Assembly (NCBI GenBank): GCA_045648145.1 | Contig: JAZRNK010000048.1 | Coordinates: 1-13,399 of the forward strand | DNA: 13,399 nucleotides | Direction of reading: 5' to 3' | From: UMGS172 sp045648145 | Lineage (GTDB): Bacteria > Bacillota > Clostridia > Oscillospirales > Acutalibacteraceae | Shown here: positions 1 through 7,680 of the stretch, in pieces | Position numbering within the stretch: the first letter of the stretch is position 1 | Layout of the letters: each line of letters starts with the position of its first letter | Program-made: the position numbers and the translations under genes | Notes under the pieces: model-generated | What the model was told of the DNA's origin: nothing | The model's database searches: none | Seen by the model: only the letters and a program-made list of their open reading frames with translations

Positions 1-17
1 TCAAAAGGAATATTCAT
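1..17 (-). CDS. Start of a leftward gene cut by the window edge (product unknown)
   Basis: On the minus strand an ATG at 17-15 opens a frame reading M-N-I-P-F before the window ends. A good Shine-Dalgarno sequence (AGGAGAGGG) lies a few bases upstream, at about 21-29. This would be a gene divergent from the LysM-GH18 gene at 90. Only five codons are visible, so nothing can be said about function. The ribosome binding site is the main support. Confidence 0.4.
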
Positions 18-52
18 AATACCCTCTCCTGTCAATTTCTCTTAGTTTTAAG

Positions 53-60
53 CATAAAAT
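53..60 (+). promoter_or_regulatory. Possible sporulation sigma-E/K-like -10 element
   Basis: CATAAAAT at 53-60 resembles the -10 element of the mother-cell sigma factors E and K (CATA followed by an A/T-rich half). It would place the transcript start near 67, about 8 bases before the AAAGGGGAG ribosome binding site (75-83) of the LysM-GH18 gene. Family members such as SleL/YaaH are known from Bacillus to be made in the mother cell, which fits. I see no convincing -35 element, so this is tentative. Confidence 0.25.
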
Positions 61-89
61 TATATAACGCTTTTAAAGGGGAGATATAA

Positions 90-1364
90 ATGATTATATA
101 CACAGTAAAATCAGGCGATAGCCTTTATAACATCGCAAGACGTTACGGTATTACGGTGGCCGAATTGGAACGGTACAACCTTTTACCCAACCCCGAAAGA
201 CTGGTTATAGGCCAGACTGTTTTGATACCCGTCAAGGGCACAACACATACCGTCGAGGCAGGTGAATCGCTTTACAGTATCGCTATTCATCACAACCTGC
301 CGTTAAACGAGCTGATAGCCGCCAACCCCAACGTTACACCGCCGTATACCATATACCCGGGACAGACAATCAACATACCCGAAACCACAACCAAAAAGAC
401 CATTTCGGTCAACGGCTATGCTTATCCTAACATAAACCGCTCGGTACTGCAACAAACTTTACCATACTTAACCTATCTTTCAATCTTCAGTCACTCTGTA
501 ACCGCCGACGGTACGCTCGTCAATATCAATGACGACGAGCTTATAAGAACGGCTAAACAAGGCAAAACCGCACCCATAATGGTCATAACCAACACCGAGG
601 AAGGCGCAGGATTCAGTAGTGAAATCGCCCATACGGTGTTGACCAATATGGCGGTCAGAAGCACCCTTATCGAAAACGTTATCAACACCGCCAAAGCAAA
701 GGGCTATGTAGGTGTCGACGTCGATTTTGAGTATATTTACCCCGACGACCGCGATAACTATAACGCCTTTTTACAGGAATTAGCAAACCGTTTGCGAGAG
801 CAAAACCTGACACTCTCAACGGCAATAGCGCCTAAAATCTCGGCAACGCAGGTCGGTACTTTATACGAAGCCCACGACTATGCTTTTCACGGCAGCGTGG
901 TCGACTACCTCATAATAATGACTTACGAATGGGGCTATATGTACGGTCCGCCTATGGCGGTAGCGCCTTACAGCGAGGTACGAAAGGTCATCTCCTACGC
1001 CGTCACCGAAATTGAAAGCAGTAAAATACTTATGGGTATGCCAAACTACAGCTACGACTGGACCCTGCCCTACACGCAAGGCCGACCTGCCGAAATACTG
1101 TCGATAAACAAAGCGGTAACAAGGGCCTCCGACACAGGTTCGGAAATTCAGTACAATAAAAATTCCGAGGCACCGTTCTATGAATATACACAAAACGGTG
1201 CCGAGCATATCGTATGGTTTGAAAACGCTTTAAGCACCGCCGCAAGACTAAACATAGTAAACGACTTTAATTTGGGCGGTGTAAGCTATTGGACGGTCAA
1301 CCAGTTTTATGCGCAAAACTGGCGTGTGTTGGAAAATATGTTCAATATCAGAAAGGTGCTGTGA
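90..1364 (+). CDS. LysM-LysM-GH18 glycosidase, SleL/YaaH-type spore cortex-lytic protein
   Basis: A 424-residue protein with two N-terminal LysM modules (about 2-47 and 52-97; each starts with TV-x-GxSLY and ends with GQTxxIP) that should bind peptidoglycan. A glycoside hydrolase 18 domain follows (about 105-420). The GH18 catalytic signature is present as GVDVDFEY, with D210, D212 and the acid/base E214. The layout and length match SleL/YaaH, N-acetylglucosaminidases that cut cortex fragments during spore germination. No signal peptide is seen, which is usual for proteins delivered to the spore from the mother cell. The ATG at 90 follows AAAGGGGAG at 75-83. It appears to be transcribed alone and converges on the DUF624-like gene with no intergenic space. 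The exact bond cut is inferred from the family, and a general peptidoglycan or chitin hydrolase is the alternative. Confidence 0.88.
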   Translation: MIIYTVKSGDSLYNIARRYGITVAELERYNLLPNPERLVIGQTVLIPVKGTTHTVEAGESLYSIAIHHNLPLNELIAANPNVTPPYTIYPGQTINIPETTTKKTISVNGYAYPNINRSVLQQTLPYLTYLSIFSHSVTADGTLVNINDDELIRTAKQGKTAPIMVITNTEEGAGFSSEIAHTVLTNMAVRSTLIENVINTAKAKGYVGVDVDFEYIYPDDRDNYNAFLQELANRLREQNLTLSTAIAPKISATQVGTLYEAHDYAFHGSVVDYLIIMTYEWGYMYGPPMAVAPYSEVRKVISYAVTEIESSKILMGMPNYSYDWTLPYTQGRPAEILSINKAVTRASDTGSEIQYNKNSEAPFYEYTQNGAEHIVWFENALSTAARLNIVNDFNLGGVSYWTVNQFYAQNWRVLENMFNIRKVL

Positions 1365-2186
1365 TTACTGTTCCTCACCGTTATCCTCAAACACCGCCTC
1401 GTCCTCAGGCGTATCAATAAGACCTAAATCACGGCGCTTTTGAATGTCCTCATCCGGATGGTCCTTGTAATACGGGTCAATTATGTATTTCTTGATTTCG
1501 GGAAATACGTTGAACTGTATCAAGAACGCCCTGAATGCAGGAAACAAAAACACACCGACAATAACTATTACGGCAACCGCAAACTCAAAATTAACGGTAA
1601 GCAGACCGTAAATAAACAAATAAAATACCGTAAGCACTCCGCCAATAATAAAGTTGTGCTTAATACCTAAAGTGGCGAAAAGCCATGAGTTTTTAAATAT
1701 GGTTTTAACGTCAAAATCAAAGGTTATCATAAGCGTGTACTGGTAATATTTTGCAAAGCTATACATTGCAAAAACAAAAATCGTCACAACTAAAATGATT
1801 ACGCCCCAGGTTTTGTTTATAATATCCTGCTGGAAGAATATGTATAAAACATATAAATCGGCAAAAATGATAAGCTCGATTATCAGGTTTATAATACCTA
1901 TGGGCAACGCCCTTTTCCAATTTTTCTTTATTGCGCTAAAGAAATCAGCGGTGGGGAAAAAGTGCTTGTCCCTTGCCGCCATTCGACAACCGTAGGCCAT
2001 ACCGACCTCAGCAAGACCTTTGGTAACAAGCGGTATGCTTAAAAGAACGTACCAAAGCTCACAAGAAATAAGCTTCCAGAAGCTACGGAAGAAAAGCTCA
2101 AAAAATCTGAAAAAGCCTCTTTTTTCGGGCTCATTTTTAGAAACGCCCTTGCCCGGCTTGTCATAATTATTTCCAAACAATCCCAT
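1365..2186 (-). CDS. DUF624/YesL-like membrane protein
   Basis: A 273-residue protein with five or so hydrophobic segments. The N-terminal region (about 25-66) reads F-x-L-F-F-R-S-F-W-K-L followed by LLSIPLVTKG and an A-x-x-G-M-A-Y-G stretch, the pattern of the YesL/DUF624 family. That family is found in Firmicutes beside sugar-uptake genes and has no firmly established biochemical role. The C-terminal tail (from about 235) is hydrophilic and ends acidic, probably in the cytoplasm. The ATG at 2186 overlaps the stop of the upstream gene as TAATG, so the two are probably translationally coupled. An AAGGAGG lies 14 bases before the ATG inside that upstream gene. No sugar transporter is nearby here, so the usual context gives no help. 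The family call rests on one motif and general shape. Confidence 0.6.
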   Translation of the reverse strand: MGLFGNNYDKPGKGVSKNEPEKRGFFRFFELFFRSFWKLISCELWYVLLSIPLVTKGLAEVGMAYGCRMAARDKHFFPTADFFSAIKKNWKRALPIGIINLIIELIIFADLYVLYIFFQQDIINKTWGVIILVVTIFVFAMYSFAKYYQYTLMITFDFDVKTIFKNSWLFATLGIKHNFIIGGVLTVFYLFIYGLLTVNFEFAVAVIVIVGVFLFPAFRAFLIQFNVFPEIKKYIIDPYYKDHPDEDIQKRRDLGLIDTPEDEAVFEDNGEEQ

Positions 2187-2923
2187 TATCTACCCGAAAG
2201 CCTCCTTGTCTGCTGTTGTTTTTTGACACTCTTGTAAAGAATTTTTGCTATAACCGAGTCCTCGTTATAGCAAATGCGGTACATAACGTAACAGAACACA
2301 ACCGTCAATGCAATAAATATAATGTAAGCAAAAACCGACCAAACAGGTGCCGACTCCAAATTAGGCGCGCTGTTAGTTAAAATATCGGCAATCGGCTTTA
2401 CGGGGCACATCACAACCCAACGGTAGAACCAGTAATAGATATGCGAAAAGCCCGACGGCTTTAAAAACCTTAACAATACGGTCAAAACGTAAAGCACTGT
2501 TGACGGTATGGCGGCAAAAAGGCCGATAAAAAGTCCACGGTTTTTATCGTAAGAGCCACCGTTAAAATCGCTGTTGTTTCGGTCCTTAGCGGCAACCGAC
2601 GCCAAAACCGAACCCGCCATGCAAAAATACACACCAACGCCGCAAACCACCTGCAGCACACCCAAAGTCACCTCTGCCGACGTAGGCATTTCGGAATATA
2701 TGGCAAGGTATTTCATATCGATTGGAATTTCCGCCGGTTTTTCTGTAACGGTGCCTATTTCGGTACCATTACCCTGCTCATCAACCTGAATTACCTTGTA
2801 GCCTGTAACCTTAGTGGTAATTCCGTTGACCACCACAAAAAAGGATATGTAGATAAAAAAGCTCATAAAGCAGGCAAACGCCGTCATGGTAACAACCTTT
2901 AAAGCAGGTTTTAAATTGTGCAT
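2186..2923 (-). CDS. Unrecognised four-helix integral membrane protein
   Basis: I do not recognise this family. The predicted protein has 245 residues and four hydrophobic helices, near 10-32, 86-108, 132-152 and 194-216. A polar loop of about 50 residues lies between helices 1 and 2, and a basic Gln/Arg/Lys-rich C-terminus follows helix 4. I chose the ATG at 2923 because GGAGTG stands 8-9 bases upstream. The frame can be extended to a TTG at 2986, but that would put the first 21 codons inside the terminator hairpin of the ispH-rpsA operon, with a Shine-Dalgarno only two bases from the start. The gene overlaps the DUF624-like gene by one base, so the two probably form a small membrane-protein operon. 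I find no clear promoter in the short gap behind the terminator. Confidence 0.72.
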   Translation of the reverse strand: MHNLKPALKVVTMTAFACFMSFFIYISFFVVVNGITTKVTGYKVIQVDEQGNGTEIGTVTEKPAEIPIDMKYLAIYSEMPTSAEVTLGVLQVVCGVGVYFCMAGSVLASVAAKDRNNSDFNGGSYDKNRGLFIGLFAAIPSTVLYVLTVLLRFLKPSGFSHIYYWFYRWVVMCPVKPIADILTNSAPNLESAPVWSVFAYIIFIALTVVFCYVMYRICYNEDSVIAKILYKSVKKQQQTRRLSGR

Positions 2924-2960
2924 CAATAGTGTCACTCCAATTATAAATTCAATAAAAGCA

Positions 2961-3004
2961 AAAAAGGCGGCAAGCAAACCTAACAAGTCCTCTTAGCCGC
3001 CTTT
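2961..3004 (-). terminator. Rho-independent terminator of the leftward ispH-rpsA operon
   Basis: On the minus strand a perfect 9-bp stem, AAAGGCGGC (3004-2996) pairing with GCCGCCTTT (2971-2963), encloses a 24-base loop that can add three more pairs. The T-run continues past the stem to 2961, and further T-rich sequence follows. It starts 12 bases after the stop codon of ispH-rpsA, the expected place for an intrinsic terminator. The loop is long for a terminator. It also marks the limit for the start of the next gene. Confidence 0.75.
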
Positions 3005-3015
3005 AATTTTTTAAA

Positions 3016-4995
3016 TTACTCCTCTACCGGTGCTTCAGCTTCAGCTTCTGCCTCAACCTCTGCTTCGGGCTCTGCCTTCTCAATAAGAGCGCGGATAGAA
3101 AGACTTACACGCTTCTTGTCAAAATCTACACCGATAATCTTAGCATCAACCTTCTGACCGATTTTAAGCTCGTCAGCCGGCTTTTCAATTCTGCGGTCAG
3201 CAATCTGAGAAATGTGGATAAGACCGTCAATTCCCGGAATGATTCTTGCAAAAGCGCCGTAAGCAGTCATGCTTACTACGGTTACGTTTACAACGTCGTC
3301 AACCGAATATTTTGCCTTGAAAATCTCCCACGGATTTTCGTCAGCCTTCTTGTATCCCAAAGAAATCTTTTTCTTTTCGGTGTCAATATCCTTAATATAA
3401 ACCTCAATACTGTCGCCAACCTTAACGACCTCAGACGGATGCTTAATTCTCTCCCAAGAAAGCTCGGAGATATGTACCATACCGTCAACTCCACCTAAGT
3501 CAACAAATGCACCGTAGCCGGTAATTGACTTAACAGTACCGGTAATGCGGTCGCCAACTGCGATATTAGCCCAGAACTTCTCTTCCATTTCGTTTCTTGC
3601 CTCGCGGAGAACCGAACGAGCCGAGCCGATAATACGACGACGCTGACCGATTTCAATAATGCGGAACTTCATTGCAGTTCCCTTCAAAGATTCTAAATCC
3701 TCATTTCTTGAAAGGGTTGCCTGTGAAGCGGGAACGAAAACTCTCATTCCCTCATAAAATACAACTACACCGCCCTTAACTACGTCCGAAACGGTGCCGC
3801 AGAGAACCTCGCCGCTCTCTTTAGCAGCAACAACCTTGTCCCAACCTGCAATAGCATCAAAACGCTTTTTAGAAAGCATTACGGTACCCTCTTGGTCGTT
3901 AGTACGCATAATGATAAGATCAAGCTCATCGCCGACCTTAACAGCCTCGGTAAGCTTTACGTTGGGGTCATACGAGAACTCTGAAGCAGTAACGTAACCG
4001 GTGTGCTTTCTGCCGATATCAACCTGAATTTCAGTCGGGTTGACTGCGAGAACGTATCCCTTTACCTTCTGGTCTGTATTTGAACTGCTTTCGGTAGCAT
4101 TTAGCATCTCCTCAAAAGTCATTTCATCGTTAATTTGTGTTAGAATTTCTTCCATGGTTTTAAGAACCTCCTTTATTATACCGGACGGGGTAGATGCCCC
4201 GGCCACAACTCCGACACGACAAGCATTAGCCAAAAGTTCCGGCTTTAGTTCGTCAGCCGTTTCGACCAAGACCGTTCTCTCACAAAACTCTCTGCACACC
4301 TGCTCGAGCTTACGCGTGTTAGAACTATGCCTTCCGCCGACAACCACCATAGCATCACTTTGCTGTGAAAGCTGCTGTGCTTCCTGCTGCCTTTTCGAAG
4401 TAGCATTACATATTGTATCAAATAAATTGACATTTGTATAGACTTTTTTTAATTTTTTTTGACACTTTTTCCATAATTCTATGTTAAAAGTGGTCTGTGA
4501 GACAACCGTTACGGGCTCATCTGCGCTTAATTCACCGCTTAAAACCAAATTTTCAAGTGCTTCGGGTGTATCGAACACAAAATATTTACCCTTGCAGTGA
4601 CCAATAATGCCCTCAACCTCTTTGTGTTGACTGTCACCTGCAATAAGCACGGTGCGGCCCTCGTCACCGGCGGCTGCTACCAATTTGTGTATTTTTGCAA
4701 CAAATGGGCAGGTCGCGTCAGAAACACAAAGTCCTAAATTTTCGGCCTCATCAGTTACGGCCTTTCCAACCCCATGCGAGCGTAAAACCAAAATTTCATC
4801 GGGCCTCACCTCACTCGGTGAGTTTACAATACGTACACCCTTTTGTTCAAGCTCGGTAACAAGCTGCGGATTGTGAATTATCGGGCCCAAGGTTGCCACC
4901 TTTTTGCCCTTTTCCACAAGGTCGTACACCATCTGCACGGCGCGGTCAACACCAAAGCAAAAGCCTGCCGTTTTGGCTAAAGTAATCTTGCTCAA
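3016..4995 (-). CDS. ispH-rpsA: Bifunctional IspH (HMBPP reductase) - ribosomal protein S1 fusion
   Basis: A 659-residue fusion. Residues 1-283 are IspH, the [4Fe-4S] enzyme that reduces HMBPP to IPP and DMAPP in the last step of the MEP isoprenoid pathway. The three cluster cysteines (C13 in GFCFGV, C96 in DATCPF, C196), the substrate histidines H41, H74 and H124, E126 and the SSN motif (224-226) are all present. Residues from about 308 hold four S1 RNA-binding domains (about 308-377, 394-462, 479-548 and 565-634). The last two are the most typical (ITGYGAFVDLGGVDGMVHIS). An acidic Glu/Ala tail follows. This fusion is known in Clostridia. The start is a TTG at 4995 with AGGTGA six bases upstream. 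A strong internal start at 4155 could make S1 alone. It is the last gene of its operon, 13 bases after cmk. Confidence 0.95.
   Translation of the reverse strand: MSKITLAKTAGFCFGVDRAVQMVYDLVEKGKKVATLGPIIHNPQLVTELEQKGVRIVNSPSEVRPDEILVLRSHGVGKAVTDEAENLGLCVSDATCPFVAKIHKLVAAAGDEGRTVLIAGDSQHKEVEGIIGHCKGKYFVFDTPEALENLVLSGELSADEPVTVVSQTTFNIELWKKCQKKLKKVYTNVNLFDTICNATSKRQQEAQQLSQQSDAMVVVGGRHSSNTRKLEQVCREFCERTVLVETADELKPELLANACRVGVVAGASTPSGIIKEVLKTMEEILTQINDEMTFEEMLNATESSSNTDQKVKGYVLAVNPTEIQVDIGRKHTGYVTASEFSYDPNVKLTEAVKVGDELDLIIMRTNDQEGTVMLSKKRFDAIAGWDKVVAAKESGEVLCGTVSDVVKGGVVVFYEGMRVFVPASQATLSRNEDLESLKGTAMKFRIIEIGQRRRIIGSARSVLREARNEMEEKFWANIAVGDRITGTVKSITGYGAFVDLGGVDGMVHISELSWERIKHPSEVVKVGDSIEVYIKDIDTEKKKISLGYKKADENPWEIFKAKYSVDDVVNVTVVSMTAYGAFARIIPGIDGLIHISQIADRRIEKPADELKIGQKVDAKIIGVDFDKKRVSLSIRALIEKAEPEAEVEAEAEAEAPVEE
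4153..4174 (-). promoter_or_regulatory. Internal Shine-Dalgarno and in-frame ATG at the IspH/S1 junction
   Basis: On the minus strand AAAGGAGG (4174-4167) is followed after 11 bases by an in-frame ATG (4155-4153), codon 281. This lies at the end of the IspH domain and before the first S1 domain. It is the strongest ribosome binding site within this gene, while the full-length frame starts at TTG. Initiation here would give a free S1-like protein of 379 residues. The site is seen in the sequence; its use is inferred. Confidence 0.55.
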
Positions 4996-5008
4996 AACCT
5001 ATCACCTA

Positions 5009-5680
5009 TTATATATTTTCTAAAATAACCGTCAAAATCGCGTTGACCGACTCGTCAAACGAAAGCGTTGACGTGTCAACAATTTTAGACTCTTCGGACG
5101 GCTTTAAGGGTGCAACCTCACGGTGCGAATCCCTGTAATCGCGTTCCTTTAAATCGTTTAAAACATCATCGTATTTTACGTCCAAGCCCTTTTCGACAAG
5201 CTCGTCATAACGGCGCTTGGCCCTTACCTCATCAGAAGCGGTAAGAAAAATCTTAACGGTAGCATTAGGCAGCACAACCGTACCAATGTCCCTGCCATCC
5301 ATTACAACGTCATGCTCAGCAGCCAACTGACGCTGTAAGCCTAACAAAAACTCTCTTACGACGGGTATTGCCGACACTTCGGATGCCTTGCCGGAAATTT
5401 CGGGTGTGCGGATATTGTCCGAAACGTCCTCAGAGTTTACAAACACCCTTTGCTCACCGTTAATATACTTAATATCAACCTTTATGGTTTTAATATGCTC
5501 GGCTACTGCCTCTGCGTCCTTAATAGACACCCCGTTTTTAACGGTGCTGTAGGCTACCGCGCGATATAAAGCGCCCGTATCAACGTAAATATATCCGTTA
5601 AGCTTGGCAACCTTTCGCGCAATGGTGCTCTTGCCTGCCCCTGCCGGACCATCAATGGCAATAGAAATTTTCCTGCTCAT
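5009..5680 (-). CDS. cmk: Cytidylate kinase
   Basis: A 223-residue (d)CMP kinase that transfers phosphate from ATP to CMP or dCMP in the cytoplasm, feeding CTP and dCTP pools. The P-loop GPAGAGKST is at 11-19. The NMP-binding part carries YVDTGALYRA (32-41) and DGRDIGT (128-134). The lid region has RDYRDSxREVAPL near 180-192, the usual Cmk signature. The length matches the family. ATG at 5680 follows AAAGGAG with a 7-base gap. The flavoprotein gene ends 12 bases upstream and ispH-rpsA begins 13 bases downstream, so all are probably on one transcript. The order flavoprotein-cmk-ispH is common in Clostridia. Confidence 0.96.
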   Translation of the reverse strand: MSRKISIAIDGPAGAGKSTIARKVAKLNGYIYVDTGALYRAVAYSTVKNGVSIKDAEAVAEHIKTIKVDIKYINGEQRVFVNSEDVSDNIRTPEISGKASEVSAIPVVREFLLGLQRQLAAEHDVVMDGRDIGTVVLPNATVKIFLTASDEVRAKRRYDELVEKGLDVKYDDVLNDLKERDYRDSHREVAPLKPSEESKIVDTSTLSFDESVNAILTVILENI

Positions 5681-5692
5681 AAATTATCTCCT

Positions 5693-6928
5693 TTATTCAC
5701 AGCAAACGCTGTTTCCTGCAACAAACCCTGTTGAAAAAGCAATTTGTAGGTTAAACCCACCCGTAAAAGCGTCAACGTCCAAAACCTCACCCGCAAAGAA
5801 CAAACCGTCAACCAATTTCGACTCCATGGTTTTAGGGTTGACCTCGCTAAGCTTGATACCGCCCTTGGTGATAATAGCCTCCTCAATATCGCGGAAGCCT
5901 GTAATGTTAAGAGTCAAGCTTTTCAAAAGCTTAACCAAGCCCTCGCGCTGCTGCTTTGTTATCTGATTAACCTTGGTGCTCGGCGCAATACCGCTTAATT
6001 TAACTATAACGGGTATCATCTTTCTGGGCAAAAGGTCACCCAAAGAATTACAAAAATCACGGTTGGAAAACTGCTCAAAATCACGACGAATACGCTCGTC
6101 TAATTTTTCCTCAGATAAAGCAGGCTTTAAATCAATAACCGCCTTGTAAGACCTGCTATCAATCGCGTCTATGTACGCTGCCGAGCTTAAAACCACCGGT
6201 CCCGACAGACCGTAATGAGTAAACATAAGCTCACCGAAATCGGTAAAAACAGGCTTGGATTTTTCACCCTCAAAAATACTGAAGCTGATGTTTTTAAGAC
6301 TCAACCCCTGCAATTCGGAGCACCAACCCTCATGCACCGTTAAAGGCACTAAAGACGGCTTTAATTCGGTAACGGTATGACCTGCAGAAAGAGCAAATTT
6401 ATACCCGTCACCTGTAGAGCCCGTAAGCGGATAAGAAAGTCCACCCGTCGCTATAATTACGGCATCAGCGCAAAGCTCTCTGCCGCTTTTGTCAACGGCG
6501 CCGATGACCTTGCCATCGGCAACCATAATACTCTCAATTTCACTTTTTATTAATTTAGCGCCGCTTTTTCTTACAGCAGAAACCAATGCGTCAACAATAT
6601 CGACCGATTTATCACTTTTTGGAAAAACTCGGTTGCCGCGCTCGGTTTTAAGCGGAACACCGTTGGCTTCAAAAAATTCCATCGTGTCAATACTTGAAAA
6701 CATATTAAAGGCCGAATACAAAAACCTGCCGTTGCCGGTCACTGCCGAAACAAGCCCGTTTATATCGGTATTGTTGGTAACGTTGCACCTGCCCTTGCCG
6801 GTTATCATAACCTTGCGTAAAGGACGGTCCATTTTTTCGGCAACCGTAACCGTAAGACCGCGTCTTGCCGCTGTCACCGCTGCCATCATACCTGCCGCGC
6901 CGCCGCCGATAATTAAAACCTTACTCAT
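5693..6928 (-). CDS. HI0933-family FAD/NAD(P)-dependent oxidoreductase (YhiN/BaiN-like)
   Basis: A 411-residue flavoprotein. The N-terminus has the dinucleotide-binding loop GGGAAG (residues 8-13) for FAD, followed by the HI0933 family motif GKGRCNVTN at about 49-57. A second family motif, the ATGGLSYPLTGSTGDGY segment, comes in the middle. The C-terminus has the closing FAD contact motif FFAGEVLDVDAFTGGFNLQ. Members are annotated as aminoacetone-oxidase-like or BaiN-like, but the true substrate of most is unknown. The gene overlaps the upstream membrane protein gene by four bases (ATGA), with GAGGG six bases before its ATG, so translation is probably coupled. Its constant company with cmk and ispH in Clostridia suggests a housekeeping role. 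The family call is firm; the reaction is not. Confidence 0.9.
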   Translation of the reverse strand: MSKVLIIGGGAAGMMAAVTAARRGLTVTVAEKMDRPLRKVMITGKGRCNVTNNTDINGLVSAVTGNGRFLYSAFNMFSSIDTMEFFEANGVPLKTERGNRVFPKSDKSVDIVDALVSAVRKSGAKLIKSEIESIMVADGKVIGAVDKSGRELCADAVIIATGGLSYPLTGSTGDGYKFALSAGHTVTELKPSLVPLTVHEGWCSELQGLSLKNISFSIFEGEKSKPVFTDFGELMFTHYGLSGPVVLSSAAYIDAIDSRSYKAVIDLKPALSEEKLDERIRRDFEQFSNRDFCNSLGDLLPRKMIPVIVKLSGIAPSTKVNQITKQQREGLVKLLKSLTLNITGFRDIEEAIITKGGIKLSEVNPKTMESKLVDGLFFAGEVLDVDAFTGGFNLQIAFSTGFVAGNSVCCE

Positions 6929-7608
6929 TCTTTACCCTCAACCGCCGTTTTTTCTGTCCTGTGCTTATAGCAAATCACCGCAAAGCCTGCGAAAGCCAAA
7001 GCATCAAAAAGCATGGCAGAAACGCTTATTTTCAACCACAATTCGCCCTTTTGAGCAAATTCCTCTTCCAAAGCCTCAAAATGCTCGTACTGTTTGCGGT
7101 AATAATCCATATCCTCTAAAAACTCTTGCACTTTTTCGGTATCGTTGCGTTCTAAAGCCGCTTTGTACTCAAGCTGGGAAGCGGCATATTTTTCTTTTCC
7201 GCTTGTGTATTTCGGGTCCTTAAACTGCCCTGCTCGGCGGTAGTAATAATCCCCGCAAACAAGAAAGCAGATAACGACACAGATACTTACTACCCATAAA
7301 AACAATCTGTAAAAAACCTTTAATGCACCGTCGGTTCTGACCTTGTCCTTGAAATTCGAATACCTTATTCTGATCGAGTTGAACATGGGCACAGGACTTC
7401 CGTCTAAAGCGTCCGACTCCATATATCGTCTTTTAACGCCCTGCATAATCCACATCCCGATAATCAAAAACGGACAGGCGCCGAAAAACCAAACGATAAC
7501 GTTATCTCTGCCAAAGCCCATAAGCACAAAGGTGACCGCCATTACTGCAATCGCGCAAAGCATTATAATCTTGCCGATAATAAAAAGAACATCCTTTTTA
7601 TAGCTCAT
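6925..7608 (-). CDS. Unrecognised membrane protein with a charged central coiled segment
   Basis: A 227-residue protein I cannot place in a family. Hydrophobic segments lie near 8-30, 38-56, 98-120 and 190-212. Between the last two is a charged, Tyr/Glu/Lys-rich stretch of about 65 residues (about 122-188) that looks helical and may form a coiled coil. It opens the leftward operon: its ATG follows AAAGGGGTGA with a 10-base gap, and its last four bases overlap the flavoprotein start. Being first in an operon with cmk and ispH-rpsA, it is probably co-expressed with them, but nothing in its sequence points to nucleotide or isoprenoid work. Confidence 0.75.
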   Translation of the reverse strand: MSYKKDVLFIIGKIIMLCAIAVMAVTFVLMGFGRDNVIVWFFGACPFLIIGMWIMQGVKRRYMESDALDGSPVPMFNSIRIRYSNFKDKVRTDGALKVFYRLFLWVVSICVVICFLVCGDYYYRRAGQFKDPKYTSGKEKYAASQLEYKAALERNDTEKVQEFLEDMDYYRKQYEHFEALEEEFAQKGELWLKISVSAMLFDALAFAGFAVICYKHRTEKTAVEGKE

Positions 7609-7638
7609 AATCTGTCGGTCACCCCTTTAAATTTGTAG

Positions 7639-7660
7639 GGACAGGCATCATCAACTGTCC
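7639..7660 (-). repeat. Small hairpin in the leader of the leftward operon
   Basis: GGACAG (7639-7644) and CTGTCC (7655-7660) form a perfect 6-bp inverted repeat around a 10-base loop. It lies in the predicted leader of the leftward operon, between the promoter and the ribosome binding site. No T-run follows, so it is not an intrinsic terminator. Its look (GTAGGGACAGG...CTGTCC) recalls short dispersed palindromes in clostridial genomes, but one copy in this window cannot show that. Confidence 0.35.
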
Positions 7661-7680
7661 GTATAGATTTACATCTTTAT

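Noticed and set aside
2940..2945. TATAAT on the minus strand as a promoter for the four-helix gene
   Set aside because: No suitable -35, and the transcript would begin within the ribosome binding site.
2924..2986. A 21-codon N-terminal extension of the four-helix membrane protein from a TTG
   Set aside because: It lies in the terminator hairpin and its Shine-Dalgarno is only two bases from the start; the ATG at 2923 is far better placed.
3019..3078. Glu/Ala repeat coding region as a regulatory or phase-variable repeat
   Set aside because: The units are imperfect and acidic tails are common in clostridial S1 proteins; no sign of a regulatory role.
4175..4180. TATAAT on the minus strand inside ispH-rpsA as a promoter for S1
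   Set aside because: No -35 element is found 16-18 bases upstream, and transcription would start inside the Shine-Dalgarno; internal translation is the better reading.
3016..4995. IspH-S1 fusion as an assembly error or frameshift join
   Set aside because: The frame is continuous, both domains are intact and this fusion is known in Clostridia.
6489..7223. A 244-codon open frame on the plus strand
   Set aside because: It lies antisense to the flavoprotein and the first membrane gene, both of which have domain, ribosome binding site and operon support; the translation resembles no family.
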